Below are positions 47,533-61,289 of a stretch of 64,000 nucleotides of DNA, one piece after another. The stretch is from Limnohabitans sp. 2KL-1 (GTDB lineage Bacteria > Pseudomonadota > Gammaproteobacteria > Burkholderiales > Burkholderiaceae_C), in NCBI RefSeq assembly GCF_003063435.1, contig NZ_NESL01000005.1, positions 1-64,000 on the forward strand, in the 5' to 3' direction. Positions within the stretch are counted from its first letter, which is position 1. Every line of letters begins with the position of its first letter. Both the position numbers and the translations under genes were made by a program. The notes below the pieces were generated by a model that worked only from the letters and a program-made list of their open reading frames with translations, was not told the DNA's origin and did not search any database.

Positions 47533-48009
47533 TCAAACGTAAGACACGCCCACAATCTCGTAACGGCGCACACCGCCCGGAGCCTGCACTTCGGCCACAT
47601 CGCCCTCTTCCTTGCCAATCAAGGCGCGTGCAATTGGGCTGCTGATATTGACCAGGCCCAGCTTCAAATCGGCTTCGTCCTCGCCCACGATCTGATAGGT
47701 CACGGCCTCGCCCGAGCTCTCGTCTTCCAGCTCGACGGTGGTGCCAAACACCACACGACCACCCGCATCCACCGTCGCCGGATCGATGATCTGGGCGGCC
47801 GACAACTTGCCCTCGATTTCTTGAATCCGACCTTCGATGAAGCCTTGACGGTCTTTGGCTGCATCGTATTCGGCGTTCTCGCTCAGGTCCCCCTGGGCGC
47901 GCGCTTCGGCAATGGCCTGGATCACGCCAGGGCGGTCCACCGTTTTGAGGCGGTGCAACTCGTCCTTGAGTTTTTCAGCACCACGTTTGGTGATCGGGAT
48001 GGTTGACAT
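47533..48009 (-). CDS. greA: transcription elongation factor GreA
   Basis: 158 residues. It stimulates RNA cleavage by backtracked RNA polymerase. The N-terminal coiled coil (about 1-75) has the tip acidic residues in [20 protein letters not shown], and the C-terminal FKBP-like domain holds [18 protein letters not shown]. The start has GGAGAA upstream. It lies downstream of carB in the usual Burkholderiales order. Confidence 0.98.
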   Translation of the reverse strand: MSTIPITKRGAEKLKDELHRLKTVDRPGVIQAIAEARAQGDLSENAEYDAAKDRQGFIEGRIQEIEGKLSAAQIIDPATVDAGGRVVFGTTVELEDESSGEAVTYQIVGEDEADLKLGLVNISSPIARALIGKEEGDVAEVQAPGGVRRYEIVGVSYV

Positions 48010-48029
48010 GTTCAGTTCTCCAAAAGCAA

Positions 48030-48055
48030 ACCGCCGAGTGTTGAGACTCGGCGGT
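48030..48055 (-). terminator. terminator of carB
   Basis: ACCGCCGAGT and ACTCGGCGGT form a perfect 10-bp stem, about 55 bp after the carB stop, with a broken T tract on the minus strand. Confidence 0.7.
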
Positions 48056-48111
48056 CATTGTCTGCATTATGCCTTGCACCCAAGCAAGGGTGCAGGGCGA
48101 GGGGCAAGGTT

Positions 48112-51390
<3,279 letters not shown>

Positions 51391-51432
51391 GTTTCGGTAC
51401 TTGTATATTTCTTTAACAGTGCAGTCTGTGCT

Positions 51433-52095
51433 TCAGTTGAGGCTTGCGGTGGCCAGCTTGGCGCCAAACCACACAAACAGTCCACCCACGCAGCTGGACA
51501 GACCGGCCGACAGGCGCTGACGCTGGCGGAAAGCCTGAGCCAATCGAACACCGGCAAAAATCAGGGCAGACAAATAAACAGCACTGAACGTCATGACAAT
51601 GACGCTCAGTATCAAAAATGGCACTGCGGGTGTTTCATAAGTTGGTTCGATGAATTGAACAAAGAACGACAACAAAAACAAAATGGCCTTGGGATTGAGC
51701 AAGCTGATCGCCAGGGCCCGCTTGAACGGACTGGCCAAATGCGCCGGACTTTCGGCCGTGGGGGTCTTCGGCAAACTCGCGTCTGTGGCATGCCACGCAC
51801 GGAATGCAGAACGAATCAGATTCAGGCCCACCAAGGCCAAATAAGCCGCACCGGCATACTTCACCACCATGAACAATGCCGGGTGGGCGCGCAGCAAGCT
51901 GGCCGCGCCCAAGGCGGTCAGCGCCAACAAAATGGTATCGCCCACAAAAACACCCAAGGCACCCTGGTAGCCCGCTTTAACACCACGGGCCGTGGCCACC
52001 GACAACACGAACAACGAATTGGGGCCTGGCAGCAAAATGATGCCCAGCGCGCCCAGCACGTATGTCCAAATATCGGTGACGCCGTAAAAACTCAT
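51433..52095 (-). CDS. LysE family translocator
   Basis: A 220-residue inner-membrane exporter with six hydrophobic segments. The N-terminal [20 protein letters not shown] and [21 protein letters not shown] are typical of LysE/RhtB proteins that export amino acids. Its start overlaps the carA stop as ATGA, and carB follows after 42 bp, so it is translated within the carAB operon. Which amino acid it moves is not known. Being in this operon suggests arginine-related or pyrimidine-linked control, but this is inference. Confidence 0.9.
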   Translation of the reverse strand: MSFYGVTDIWTYVLGALGIILLPGPNSLFVLSVATARGVKAGYQGALGVFVGDTILLALTALGAASLLRAHPALFMVVKYAGAAYLALVGLNLIRSAFRAWHATDASLPKTPTAESPAHLASPFKRALAISLLNPKAILFLLSFFVQFIEPTYETPAVPFLILSVIVMTFSAVYLSALIFAGVRLAQAFRQRQRLSAGLSSCVGGLFVWFGAKLATASLN

Positions 52096-53258
52096 GACTT
52101 GCTCGCCATCAACTGGATGAAGCGGTCAAAGAGGTAAGCGATGTCGTGCGGGCCTGGCGATGCCTCAGGATGACCCTGGAAGCAAAACGCAGGCTTGTCG
52201 GTGCGGGCCAAACCCTGCAAAGTGCCGTCAAACAAAGACACGTGGGTGGCACGCAAGTTGGCGGGCAAAGATTTTTCGTCCACCGCAAAACCGTGGTTTT
52301 GGCTGGTGATGGACACGCGACCCGAGTCGAGGTCTTTCACAGGGTGGTTCGCACCATGGTGGCCGAACTTCATCTTGAAGGTCTTGGCGCCACTGGCCAA
52401 GGCCATGATCTGATGACCCAGGCAAATGCCGAATGTCGGGATGCCGGTTTCAATCAACTCGGCCGCCGCTGCAATCGCGTAATCACAAGGCTGTGGATCG
52501 CCAGGGCCATTGGACAAAAAGATGCCATCGGGTTTGTGTTGGAGCACTTCGGCTGCGGGTGTCTTCGCAGGGACCACAGTGACTTTGCAACCGCGCTCAG
52601 CCAACATGCGCAAGATGTTTTTCTTGACACCGAAGTCATACGCGACCACATGGAACTTGGGCGCTGTCAAGTTGCCGTAGCCTTCGCCCAATGCCCATTC
52701 AGTTTGCGTCCATTCATACGACTTGGACACCGTCACTTTTTGCGCCAAATCAAGGCCAGCCATGTCAGGTGCGCCTTTGGCAGCAGCCACCGCTTGGTCG
52801 ATCACCGCTTGAGTGACTTCTTGGCCTTTGGCCAAACCCACAATGGCACCGTTTTGCGCACCCTTTGTGCGCAATAAGCGTGTGAGTTGACGGGTGTCGA
52901 TGTTGGCAATGGCCACGGTCCCTGCATCCGACAAGTAGCCAGACAAGGTTTGGCTAGAGCGGAAGTTGCTTGCGACCAAAGGCAAGTCTTTGATGATCAA
53001 GCCTGCAGCATGGACTTTGTCAGCTTCGATGTCTTCCGCGTTGACGCCGTAGTTACCGATGTGCGGATACGTCAGGGTGACGATCTGCTGGCAGTAGCTG
53101 GGGTCGGTGAGGATTTCCTGGTAGCCGGTGAGCGAGGTGTTGAACACCACTTCGCCGACTGTGGAGCCGGTGGCTCCAATCGAGTTGCCGATAAAGACCG
53201 TGCCGTCTGCGAGCGCCAAGATGGCGGGCGGGAAGGTTCCCTGAAGAGACAAAAGCAC
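52092..53258 (-). CDS. carA: carbamoyl-phosphate synthase small subunit
   Basis: A 388-residue glutaminase that hydrolyses glutamine and passes ammonia to CarB. The N-terminal domain has [17 protein letters not shown] and [20 protein letters not shown]. The class I amidotransferase domain carries the nucleophile in [13 protein letters not shown], followed by the histidine and glutamate in [12 protein letters not shown]. The start is GTG with GGAGAA upstream. The product begins [19 protein letters not shown]. Confidence 0.97.
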   Translation of the reverse strand: MLLSLQGTFPPAILALADGTVFIGNSIGATGSTVGEVVFNTSLTGYQEILTDPSYCQQIVTLTYPHIGNYGVNAEDIEADKVHAAGLIIKDLPLVASNFRSSQTLSGYLSDAGTVAIANIDTRQLTRLLRTKGAQNGAIVGLAKGQEVTQAVIDQAVAAAKGAPDMAGLDLAQKVTVSKSYEWTQTEWALGEGYGNLTAPKFHVVAYDFGVKKNILRMLAERGCKVTVVPAKTPAAEVLQHKPDGIFLSNGPGDPQPCDYAIAAAAELIETGIPTFGICLGHQIMALASGAKTFKMKFGHHGANHPVKDLDSGRVSITSQNHGFAVDEKSLPANLRATHVSLFDGTLQGLARTDKPAFCFQGHPEASPGPHDIAYLFDRFIQLMASKS

Positions 53259-53385
53259 TGGGTTCTCCGGAATAGTTCGGGTACGCCTCAGCGCTCATCA
53301 GAGATGCGATCTCTTTTTGGCTGCTTGTTCGAGGAATGGACCTGGGATGGGCTGTGGCGTACGGGTTGATGCGGGAAAGCCTCCC

Positions 53386-53391
53386 ATTATA
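53386..53391 (-). promoter_or_regulatory. putative -10 element of the carA operon
   Basis: TATAAT on the minus strand about 130 bp before the carA start. The -35 is weak. The leader between it and carA is long enough to hold control elements, but none is recognised. Confidence 0.45.
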
Positions 53392-53448
53392 GCTGAGGAC
53401 TGCTCGAAAACCCTGACACAAAGTCCTCAAAACGGGCGGGGCAAGCCC

Positions 53449-54222
53449 TCAAATGACCGCCGTTGAACTGGCATGCAAACAAATGGCAGCCGCCGTGGCA
53501 ACGTTCAGCGACTCCTCACCGCCGGGCTGGGCGATTCTGACTTTTTGCTGCGACAGCGCCATCAAACTTGCACTCACGCCCTGCCCTTCATGACCGAAGA
53601 CCCAGGCACACCGTGACGGCAAATCACCGCGGCGCAACAACTCGTGCAGAAAAGGTCCCTCATGAGAGCTCGTGGTCAACACCGGGACTTGCAGCAATGA
53701 AACATCGCTCTGGCTGACCGACTCAACCAAATGCAAGCCGAAATGCGCCCCCATTCCCGCCCTGAGGACTTTGGGCGACCACAATGCAGCCGTTCCTTTG
53801 ATGGCCAAGACTTGTCGGTAACCAAATGCCGAAGCACAGCGCAAAATAGCGCCCACATTGCCCGCATCTTGCAAACGATCCAGCACCACCGTCGATGCGT
53901 CAGACAACAAGGCACTTTGCGCGGGCAATGCAACCACAAAACCCATGCGGGCAGGCGACTCCAAACCACTCAAGCTTGAAAACAAGGCATCAGGCATAAG
54001 GATCACTTGATCGCTCAGATGGCCCCATTGCGCACCCTGCTCTGCCCAGAAGGACTCGGTCATCACCGCATGAAGAGGCAGAACACCCCGCTCAACCGCT
54101 GCACGGCACAAATGATCGCCTTCCAGCCAGAACTGCCCGGCCTTACGGTAGCCTGTACTGTCTTGAATCAGCCGACGCAAAGCCTTGATGAGCGGGTTAT
54201 CGCGGGAAGTAATCAGGTTCAT
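53449..54222 (-). CDS. TrmH family RNA methyltransferase
   Basis: A 257-residue SpoU/TrmH-type enzyme that methylates ribose 2'-OH in rRNA or tRNA. Motif 1 is [18 protein letters not shown], motif 2 is [15 protein letters not shown] and motif 3 is [19 protein letters not shown]. The N-terminal substrate-binding part ([14 protein letters not shown]) resembles RlmB-like proteins. I chose ATG 54222, with AGGAG seven bases upstream, because it also overlaps the rnhB stop as ATGA. The exact target base is unknown. Confidence 0.92.
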   Translation of the reverse strand: MNLITSRDNPLIKALRRLIQDSTGYRKAGQFWLEGDHLCRAAVERGVLPLHAVMTESFWAEQGAQWGHLSDQVILMPDALFSSLSGLESPARMGFVVALPAQSALLSDASTVVLDRLQDAGNVGAILRCASAFGYRQVLAIKGTAALWSPKVLRAGMGAHFGLHLVESVSQSDVSLLQVPVLTTSSHEGPFLHELLRRGDLPSRCAWVFGHEGQGVSASLMALSQQKVRIAQPGGEESLNVATAAAICLHASSTAVI

Positions 54223-54836
54223 CGCAGACTCCTGGCCACCGGCGCAAACGTCTTGCGATGACAATCAGCCGGGCCATGTGCTTGCAAAGCAGCCAAATGT
54301 TGCGCCGTGCCATAGCCTTTGTGCTGATCAAAACCATACACGGGATAACGCTCATGCATCAGATTACACAGGCGATCTCGGTGCACCTTGGCCAAAATGG
54401 ACGCAGCAGAAATGGCCGCCACCAAAGCATCACCTTGAACAATCGCCTCGGCGCGGATGTCCAACGCAGGCAAGCGATTGCCATCCACCAGCACGATTTG
54501 AGGTCTGAGGCGCAAACCCTCTACGGCACGCTTCATGGCCAGCATCGTGGCTTGCAAAATATTGAGTTGGTCAATTTCTTCCACCGTGGCTTGCGCGATG
54601 GAAAAACACAAGGCTCGCGCCCTGATGTCGTCAAACAAGCGCTCGCGACGTTTGGCCGTTAATTTTTTGGAATCGTTCAGACCTGAAATGGGGTTCAAAT
54701 CGTCCAGGATCACGGCAGCAGCGACGACCGGGCCAGCCAAAGGACCTCGCCCAGCCTCATCTACGCCTGCGGCGAGGCCAGAGACACCAAAATTGAGTGG
54801 GGCCTGCTCAGGCCTCAAGGACTTTTTCGAGGGCAT
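54219..54836 (-). CDS. rnhB: ribonuclease HII
   Basis: A 205-residue nuclease that removes single ribonucleotides from DNA. The active site is in [20 protein letters not shown] (Asp, Glu and Asp near the N-terminus), with [21 protein letters not shown] and [20 protein letters not shown] later. Its start lies inside the end of lpxB (29 bp overlap), and its stop overlaps the methyltransferase start. Confidence 0.96.
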   Translation of the reverse strand: MPSKKSLRPEQAPLNFGVSGLAAGVDEAGRGPLAGPVVAAAVILDDLNPISGLNDSKKLTAKRRERLFDDIRARALCFSIAQATVEEIDQLNILQATMLAMKRAVEGLRLRPQIVLVDGNRLPALDIRAEAIVQGDALVAAISAASILAKVHRDRLCNLMHERYPVYGFDQHKGYGTAQHLAALQAHGPADCHRKTFAPVARSLR

Positions 54837-55986
54837 GCGTGGACAATTTGGCTGTATCTCGCTGCAACATCAGATGCAGCGCTTGAAAACGGGACTGTAA
54901 AGCATCGGCCCGATCGGGTTGTGACAACCAAGCCAACGTGGCTTTCGCCAAAGCCTCGGGCGTGCACTGATCCTGCAGAAACTCTGGGACCACGAAATCT
55001 TCACAAAGAATGTTGGGCAAACCCACCCAAGGCTGCAGCTTTTGACGCCTCATGATTTGCCAACTGATCCAATTCATGTGGTACCCAATCACCATGGGGC
55101 GCTTGAACAAGGCCGCTTCCAGAGTGGCGGTACCGCTGGCGATCAAGGTCACATCGCATGCGGCCAAAGCCTGATGTGACTGCCCCTTGAGCAAATGCAA
55201 GCCAGACAAGGCCCCTGCAGTGTCCACCAAATTTTGCACCTGAGGCAGCAAACCAGGGATGGCGGGCAACACAAACTGCAGCGATGGGTTTTGACGCCGC
55301 ATCAGCTGTGCGGCCCGAATAAACCGGGGCGTCAGGTGTTCAATTTCCGAACGACGGCTGCCGGGCAACAAAGCCACCACGGGACGTTCAGAATCCAGAC
55401 CCAAAAGTGCCCTCGCTGCCTGACGGTCGGGGGTCATGGGGATGGTCTGGGCCAATGGGTGACCGACATAAGTGGCGTCAATGCCCGCTCGCGCCAGCAA
55501 CTCTGGCTCGAACGGGAAAATGCACAGCATGTGGTCCACGCTGCGCCGGATTTTTTCGATGCGCTCAGGCCGCCACGCCCAGATGGAAGGACAGACAAAA
55601 TGGACGGTCGGGATACCCGCTGCCTTCAAATGGGTTTCGAGATCGAGGTTGAAATCTGGCGCATCCACACCGATGAACACATCAGGTGGCTTGGCCAGCA
55701 AGCGCTGCTTGAGCTGCTCCCGAATGGCCACAATGCCGCGGTAATGCCGCAGCACCTCCACATAACCCCGAACGGCCAAGCGCTCATGGGGCCACCAGGC
55801 ATCAAAACCGAGCGCGGTCATGCGAGGCCCCCCGATGCCATGCCCCCGGGCTTGCGGCCATCGGGACTGAAGCCCCTGAATCAGCAACCCGGCCAGCAAA
55901 TCACCTGAGGCCTCGCCAGCCACCATGGCAAAGGACAAAGCCCCCGAAGGGGCTTGCTGCATGTCGGGCAAAGCGTCAGAGTTCAA
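54808..55986 (-). CDS. lpxB: lipid-A-disaccharide synthase
   Basis: A 392-residue glycosyltransferase that joins two acylated glucosamines in lipid A synthesis. [15 protein letters not shown] is the family start motif. [17 protein letters not shown] and [19 protein letters not shown] follow, then [13 protein letters not shown] and [13 protein letters not shown]. The start is uncertain: a TTG at 55986 overlaps the lpxA stop (TTGA), and an ATG at 55962 would give a shorter product. Neither has a good ribosome site. Confidence 0.96.
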   Translation of the reverse strand: MNSDALPDMQQAPSGALSFAMVAGEASGDLLAGLLIQGLQSRWPQARGHGIGGPRMTALGFDAWWPHERLAVRGYVEVLRHYRGIVAIREQLKQRLLAKPPDVFIGVDAPDFNLDLETHLKAAGIPTVHFVCPSIWAWRPERIEKIRRSVDHMLCIFPFEPELLARAGIDATYVGHPLAQTIPMTPDRQAARALLGLDSERPVVALLPGSRRSEIEHLTPRFIRAAQLMRRQNPSLQFVLPAIPGLLPQVQNLVDTAGALSGLHLLKGQSHQALAACDVTLIASGTATLEAALFKRPMVIGYHMNWISWQIMRRQKLQPWVGLPNILCEDFVVPEFLQDQCTPEALAKATLAWLSQPDRADALQSRFQALHLMLQRDTAKLSTHALEKVLEA

Positions 55987-56777
55987 CGCACGATTCCGCG
56001 CTGTGGCGATGCCTTGGCCAAAAATTCGAGCATCATCTTCACATCTTCAGCAGCATCAGGCGTTTTCTCGCTCAATGCCGCAATGCAGGACATGGCATCG
56101 GCCAAAGACAAACCGTCGCGGTAAAGTGCTTTGTGCATGGCCTTGACCGCGGCGATGCGCTCTGGCGAAAACCCTCGGCGACGCAGGCCCTCAAAGTTCA
56201 TCGAGCGCGCCTGGGCAGGCTGGCCCTGCGCCATGACGAAGGGCGGCAGATCGGCAAACAACAAGGAATTCATGGCGGTGAAGCTGTGCGCTCCGATGCG
56301 GCAAAACTGGTGCACCACCGTGAAGCCGCCCAAGATCACCCAGTCATCGACCACCACATGTCCGGCCAGTTGGGTGTTGTTGGCAAAAATCGTGTGGTTG
56401 CCCACCTGGCAGTCGTGCGCCAAGTGCACATAAGCCATGATCCAGTTGTCGTTGCCCACCGATGTCACAGCCCGATCACCGGGCGAGCCGATGTTGAAAG
56501 TGCAAAACTCCCGGATCGTGTTGCGATCCCCGATCACCAATTGGCAAGGCTCGTTGTTGTATTTCTTGTCCTGCGGCACCGCACCCAAGGAACTGAATTG
56601 AAAAATCCGGTTGTCACGACCAATGGTGGTGTGCCCCTCGATGACGCAATGGCTGGCCACAGTGGTCCCTGCACCGATGCGCACATGCGGCCCGATCAAC
56701 GAATAAGGTCCGACCGTCACCGAGTGATCGAGTTCAGCCCCCGGACTGATGATGGCTGTAGGATGGATCTTGCTCAT
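55983..56777 (-). CDS. lpxA: acyl-ACP:UDP-GlcNAc acyltransferase LpxA
   Basis: 264 residues. First enzyme of lipid A synthesis, adding a 3-hydroxyacyl chain to UDP-GlcNAc. A left-handed beta helix of hexapeptide repeats ([20 protein letters not shown]) holds the catalytic histidine in [20 protein letters not shown], and the C-terminal helical domain contains [23 protein letters not shown] 56777 ([14 protein letters not shown]) fits the family. Upstream ATG at 56813 adds 12 unrelated residues. Confidence 0.97.
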   Translation of the reverse strand: MSKIHPTAIISPGAELDHSVTVGPYSLIGPHVRIGAGTTVASHCVIEGHTTIGRDNRIFQFSSLGAVPQDKKYNNEPCQLVIGDRNTIREFCTFNIGSPGDRAVTSVGNDNWIMAYVHLAHDCQVGNHTIFANNTQLAGHVVVDDWVILGGFTVVHQFCRIGAHSFTAMNSLLFADLPPFVMAQGQPAQARSMNFEGLRRRGFSPERIAAVKAMHKALYRDGLSLADAMSCIAALSEKTPDAAEDVKMMLEFLAKASPQRGIVR

Positions 56778-56782
56778 GACGC

Positions 56783-57235
56783 TCAAGCCTGAGGAATTTT
56801 CCGCATGGTGCACATCAGTTCTGCCTCGGTCGCGATCTCATCGCCGACTTTGGCACGCGCCTTGAATTTGAAGATACCCGCCTTCATGCGGTCAAGTTCG
56901 ACTTCCAGAATCAACTGATCACCCGGCTCCACTGGACGCTTGAAACGTGCGCCATCAATGCCGGCAAAGTAGTAAACCGTCTGGTCATCAGGGGTTGTTC
57001 CCAGCGTGTCGAAAGCCAGCAGAGCTGCCGCCTGCGCCAAAGCCTCCAGCATCAGCACTCCAGGCATCACCGGACGATGCGGAAAATGTCCCAGAAAATG
57101 GGGCTCATTGATGGACACATTTTTCAGAGCCTTGATTCGCACGCCTTTCTCGAGTTCCAGCACACGGTCCACCAGCAAGATGGGATAGCGATGGGGCAGC
57201 TGTTTGAGAATTTGGTGAATGTCCATCATGGTCAT
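56783..57235 (-). CDS. fabZ: 3-hydroxyacyl-[ACP] dehydratase FabZ
   Basis: A 150-residue hot-dog enzyme that dehydrates 3-hydroxyacyl-ACP in fatty acid elongation and competes with LpxA for the same substrate pool. The helix [18 protein letters not shown] and the catalytic histidine motif [20 protein letters not shown] are present. The ATG overlaps the lpxD stop as ATGA. Confidence 0.97.
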   Translation of the reverse strand: MTMMDIHQILKQLPHRYPILLVDRVLELEKGVRIKALKNVSINEPHFLGHFPHRPVMPGVLMLEALAQAAALLAFDTLGTTPDDQTVYYFAGIDGARFKRPVEPGDQLILEVELDRMKAGIFKFKARAKVGDEIATEAELMCTMRKIPQA

Positions 57236-58218
57236 GTTTCCTTGTTATTTTGGATATCGATTTCCAGCGCCTTTATGCGCTCGCGCAATCGGGAAAGCTG
57301 TTTCAGGCTGGCAGCGTTCTTTTCCCAATTGACATTGCTGTCCAGCGGGAACATCCCGGTGTAATGACCAGGCTTCAAGACAGAGCGCGTCACCACAGAA
57401 GCTGCCGAGATATGAACATGGTCGGCCAAAGTCAAATGCCCCAGGACCACCGCGCCACCACCGACAGTACAGTGAGCACCAATGCGCGCACTGCCCGCCA
57501 CACCGGCGCAACCGGCCATGGCCGTGTGGGCGCCGATGTGCACGTTGTGGCCAATCTGGATCAAATTGTCCAGTTTGACCCCGTCTTCAATCACGGTATC
57601 GTCGAGCGCACCACGGTCAATGCAGGTGTTGGCACCAATTTCCACATCGTCGCCGATCCGCACAGCGCCCAACTGCTCAATTTTTTCCCACTTTCCATCG
57701 TGCAAGGCAAAGCCAAAACCATCCGCCCCGACCACCACTCCCGGATGCAGGATGCAGCGTGCGCCCACCGTGCAATCCTCAGCCAAGGTCACACGCGACT
57801 TGAGCACAGTACCAGGGCCTACTTTGGCACCTCGCTCAATCACACACAAAGGGCCGACCACCGCGCCATCAGCGATGACCGCATCAGGGTCGATCACCGC
57901 TGTAGGGTGGATGCTTGGGCCGGCTGTTCGGCTGTGCGACTGCTTCCACAAGCGGGTCAATCGAGCGAAATACAGGTAAGGATCTTCGGTCAAGATGGCA
58001 GCAGTTTTGGCGGTAACAGCAGCCTCAAATGCAGGCGACACGATCACGCAACTGGCCAAACTGGCCGCCAACTGGTTTTGGTATCGGGGATGGCTCAGAA
58101 AACTGATCTGATCCGACTGAGCCGTTTGCAATGGTGCCAAGCCCTGAATGCTCAAATCAGGGTTCCCGTGCAAACGCCCACCTAACCGTTCAACAATGAA
58201 GCCCAGCGTGAGCGCCAC
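57232..58218 (-). CDS. lpxD: UDP-3-O-acylglucosamine N-acyltransferase LpxD
   Basis: A 328-residue enzyme that adds the second acyl chain in lipid A synthesis. The N-terminal uridine-binding domain (about 1-100) leads to a left-handed beta helix of hexapeptide repeats, with the catalytic histidine in [19 protein letters not shown] chose GTG at 58218 ([18 protein letters not shown]). A TTG nine bases upstream is the alternative. It lies between skp and fabZ. Confidence 0.95.
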   Translation of the reverse strand: MALTLGFIVERLGGRLHGNPDLSIQGLAPLQTAQSDQISFLSHPRYQNQLAASLASCVIVSPAFEAAVTAKTAAILTEDPYLYFARLTRLWKQSHSRTAGPSIHPTAVIDPDAVIADGAVVGPLCVIERGAKVGPGTVLKSRVTLAEDCTVGARCILHPGVVVGADGFGFALHDGKWEKIEQLGAVRIGDDVEIGANTCIDRGALDDTVIEDGVKLDNLIQIGHNVHIGAHTAMAGCAGVAGSARIGAHCTVGGGAVVLGHLTLADHVHISAASVVTRSVLKPGHYTGMFPLDSNVNWEKNAASLKQLSRLRERIKALEIDIQNNKET

Positions 58219-58241
58219 GGTGACCAACCGGTCAGAACCGG

Positions 58242-58760
58242 TTATTTGCCAGCAGAGGCGTTGAGCGCCTTGATGACTTTTTCGGTGATGTCGTGCTTGG
58301 CGTTGACATAAACAGCCTCTTGAAAAATCACATCGTATTTCTCGGATTCGGCCACTTGTTTGACCGCACGGTTGGCACGCTCGACCACGATTTGCTGCTC
58401 TTCGTTTTTACGGGCATTGAGGTCTTCCTGAAATTCCCGGCGCTTGCGCTGAAATTCGCGGTCTTGCTCGATCAGTTGTTTTTGGCGGGCCGTGCGCTGA
58501 GACTCAGCCAGCGTAGGCGCTTCGCGTTCAAATTTCTCAGAGGCTTGCTTGAGATTGTTGCCGGTTTCCACCAACTCTTTTTCACGCCGGGAAAATTCCT
58601 GCTCCAGCTTGGCCTGCGCTTGTTTGGCGGTTGCGGCCTCTCGGAAAATGCGCTCCGTGTTAACAAAGCCCATCTTGAAATCCTGAGCCTGAGCAACGCA
58701 AGTCAGAGTGGCGGCTGCAGCCAGCACAACCATGGAAAAATTTTGGCGAAACGAGTTCAT
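58242..58760 (-). CDS. skp: periplasmic chaperone Skp (OmpH)
   Basis: A 172-residue chaperone that carries unfolded outer-membrane proteins to BamA. The N-terminal signal peptide ends near VAQA. The mature protein is almost entirely coiled coil, rich in E, K, Q and R ([19 protein letters not shown]), followed by a beta-strand trimer region near the C-terminus. Its ATG shares one base with the bamA stop (TAATG). Confidence 0.93.
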   Translation of the reverse strand: MNSFRQNFSMVVLAAAATLTCVAQAQDFKMGFVNTERIFREAATAKQAQAKLEQEFSRREKELVETGNNLKQASEKFEREAPTLAESQRTARQKQLIEQDREFQRKRREFQEDLNARKNEEQQIVVERANRAVKQVAESEKYDVIFQEAVYVNAKHDITEKVIKALNASAGK

Positions 58761-61078
58761 TAGAAGGATGTTCCGATTTGGAATTGAAGTCGCTGGATTT
58801 TATCGCCAGTCTGCTTGCGAATCGGTGTGGCATAGGAAAAACGCAAGGGGCCCATTGGTGATATCCAGCTCAAACCCACACCAGCGGAGACTCGCAAATC
58901 GCCGAAAGACACCGTTTCATCCTGCCCAAAAGCACGACCTGCATCGGTGAATCCAAAGAGCCGAAGTGTTTTGTCGTTGCCAGCCCCAGGAAACGGCGTG
59001 ATGAATTCCGCGTTGAACACCAATTTCTTGGGTCCCCCCAAATAAACGGGGACTGCACTGGTTGAATTGGTGACCTCTGAAGGACCCAGGGTGGACTGCT
59101 CGAAACCTCGAACACTGCCCAGGCCGCCCACGTAAAAGTGTTTAAACAACGGATAGTCCTGGCCGTTGAGACCCTGCCCCCAACCCACATCGGCGTTGAA
59201 TGCCAATGTGTACTTTTTGCTGAGCGGAAAATACTGCTGAAACTGGTAGCTCGCTCGCGCATAGCGGACATCACCGGCCAGGCTGACATCGGCATTGATG
59301 CGCTGCAGGGCACCTTTGGTCGGAACCAAAGCGCTGTCGCGCTGATCTCTGGCCCAACCCAAAGTGAATGGCAACGCTGAACTGGTAGAGCCAAATTTCT
59401 CGGCGTATTTCCGATACGCGTCCGGCAACCCGGTGCCTTCACGAATCTCGGTTTGCTCTGCATTGATACCCATGAAGACCGTATCCGACTCGGTGACGGG
59501 CACCCCAAACCGCAGACCGGCACCCGAGTTGATCAAACTGTAAGCGTTGACATCGCCCAAGTAAGGCCGAGAAGTTCTGTGAAACACATCGACGGTTCTG
59601 GAAATGCCGTTCTGCGTGAAATAAGGATCCGTGGTGCTCAAGACCAGATTGCGGTTGAACTTGCTGGTATTGACCTCAACCGCCAGGTAATTGCCCGATC
59701 CAAAAGCATTTTCCTGGCGAATACCAAAACTCAAAGCCACTTTTTCTGCGGACGAGAAACCGGCGCCCAGCGAGATACTGCCAGTTGGTTTTTCGGCAAC
59801 CGTGAACAACAAGTCCACCTGATCAGGTGCACCGGGCACCTCCACCGTTTCGACATTGACGTCGGTGAAATAACCCAGTCGATCCACACGATCACGAGAC
59901 AGACGGATTTTGTCACCGTCGTACCAAGCCGCCTCGAGTTGCCGGAACTCGCGACGAATGACTTCATCCCGAGTGCGGTTGTTGCCTGCCACCTGAATGC
60001 GTCGCACATAAGCCCGGCGTGAAGGGTCTGCTTGCAAGACGAACTGGACACGGTTGCTTTGACGGTCAATTTCAGGCTTGGCCTCCACCCGTGCGAATGC
60101 AAAACCAAATTTCCCGAAATAGTCGGTGAAAGCCTTCGTGGTTTCGGCCACAGTTTCGGCGTTGTAGGGCTTACCCACCTGCATCTTGATCAAGGCCTTG
60201 AACTCATCGGCACGGTCCAAGTAATTACCTTCAAGCCTGACCCCAGAGATGACAAAACGCTCACCTTCTGTGATGTTAATGGTGATCGCCATTTCTTGTT
60301 TGTTGGGCGACATAGCCACTTGCGTGGAGTCAATGCGGAACTCCAGAAAACCCCTTGACAAATAAAAGGACCGCAAGGCTTCCAGATCAGCGTTGAGTTT
60401 CGTGCGGGCGTAGCGGTCAGATTTCGTGTACCAGCTCATCCAGCCACCGGTGTCCAGATTGAACTGGTCACGAAGCGTTTCGTCAGTGAAGGCCTTGTTG
60501 CCCACAATGTCGATCTGACCAATTTTGGCTGGCCCCCCCTCGGTGATGGTGAATGTCAAATTCACACGGTTGCGATCAACCGGTGTGGCGGTGGACAGCA
60601 CCTGCGCACCATAAAGGCTGCGGCTGATGTATTGACGTTTGAGTTCTTGCTCGGCTTTGTCGGCCAGCGACTTGTCATAAGGACGGCCCTCGGACAAGCC
60701 CACATCCTTCAAGGCTTTGACGAGCACGTCCTTGTCAAACTCCTTGAGCCCGATGAACTCAACCGATGCGACAGAGGGCCGCTCCTCGACCACCACCACC
60801 AGAACATCGCCTTGGGTTTCCAGTCGCACATCCTTGAACAGGCCAAGTGCGAACAACGCACGAATGGCCGCGGCCCCTTTGTCGTCCGAATATTGGTCAC
60901 CGACACGAAGTGGCAATGAGGCAAACACCGTACCAGGCTCGATGCGCTGCAAACCCTCCACACGAATGTCACGCACGGTGAAAGGATTCACCGCCCAAGC
61001 GGGCAGACTCAGCATGGCGCATGCCAAGACCTTCAGGGCAGAAGGAACAATGGTCGTGCGAATATCAGGAAAAATCAT
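58760..61078 (-). CDS. bamA: outer-membrane protein assembly factor BamA
   Basis: A 772-residue outer-membrane insertase. After a signal peptide ending near PAWA come five POTRA domains (FTVRDIRVEGLQRIEPGTVF starts the first) and the C-terminal beta-barrel, which begins near residue 430 and ends in a C-terminal phenylalanine (QIGTSF). VRGFEQSTLGP contains the lid loop motif. I chose ATG 61078. A TTG five codons upstream is the alternative. The gene is immediately upstream of skp. The rseP gene that usually precedes it is not here. Confidence 0.97.
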   Translation of the reverse strand: MIFPDIRTTIVPSALKVLACAMLSLPAWAVNPFTVRDIRVEGLQRIEPGTVFASLPLRVGDQYSDDKGAAAIRALFALGLFKDVRLETQGDVLVVVVEERPSVASVEFIGLKEFDKDVLVKALKDVGLSEGRPYDKSLADKAEQELKRQYISRSLYGAQVLSTATPVDRNRVNLTFTITEGGPAKIGQIDIVGNKAFTDETLRDQFNLDTGGWMSWYTKSDRYARTKLNADLEALRSFYLSRGFLEFRIDSTQVAMSPNKQEMAITINITEGERFVISGVRLEGNYLDRADEFKALIKMQVGKPYNAETVAETTKAFTDYFGKFGFAFARVEAKPEIDRQSNRVQFVLQADPSRRAYVRRIQVAGNNRTRDEVIRREFRQLEAAWYDGDKIRLSRDRVDRLGYFTDVNVETVEVPGAPDQVDLLFTVAEKPTGSISLGAGFSSAEKVALSFGIRQENAFGSGNYLAVEVNTSKFNRNLVLSTTDPYFTQNGISRTVDVFHRTSRPYLGDVNAYSLINSGAGLRFGVPVTESDTVFMGINAEQTEIREGTGLPDAYRKYAEKFGSTSSALPFTLGWARDQRDSALVPTKGALQRINADVSLAGDVRYARASYQFQQYFPLSKKYTLAFNADVGWGQGLNGQDYPLFKHFYVGGLGSVRGFEQSTLGPSEVTNSTSAVPVYLGGPKKLVFNAEFITPFPGAGNDKTLRLFGFTDAGRAFGQDETVSFGDLRVSAGVGLSWISPMGPLRFSYATPIRKQTGDKIQRLQFQIGTSF

Positions 61079-61289
61079 GGTGCAAACGTTCAAAAACTAA
61101 AGCCATTTTCAGGGTTGAAAATCCAGCTTTGAAATCCCGCCGAAACGTTCGCAACAGCCAGCAAGGCATGTACGTCCATCCTGTCAGGTAGGCCTGCTTG
61201 TCACGGCAAACGGGCTCAAGCATCCAAAGATAATACATCAGGTGACGGGGCCGACTGCCTTGTTCTGCCCTTGATGACCGCCTGTATTT

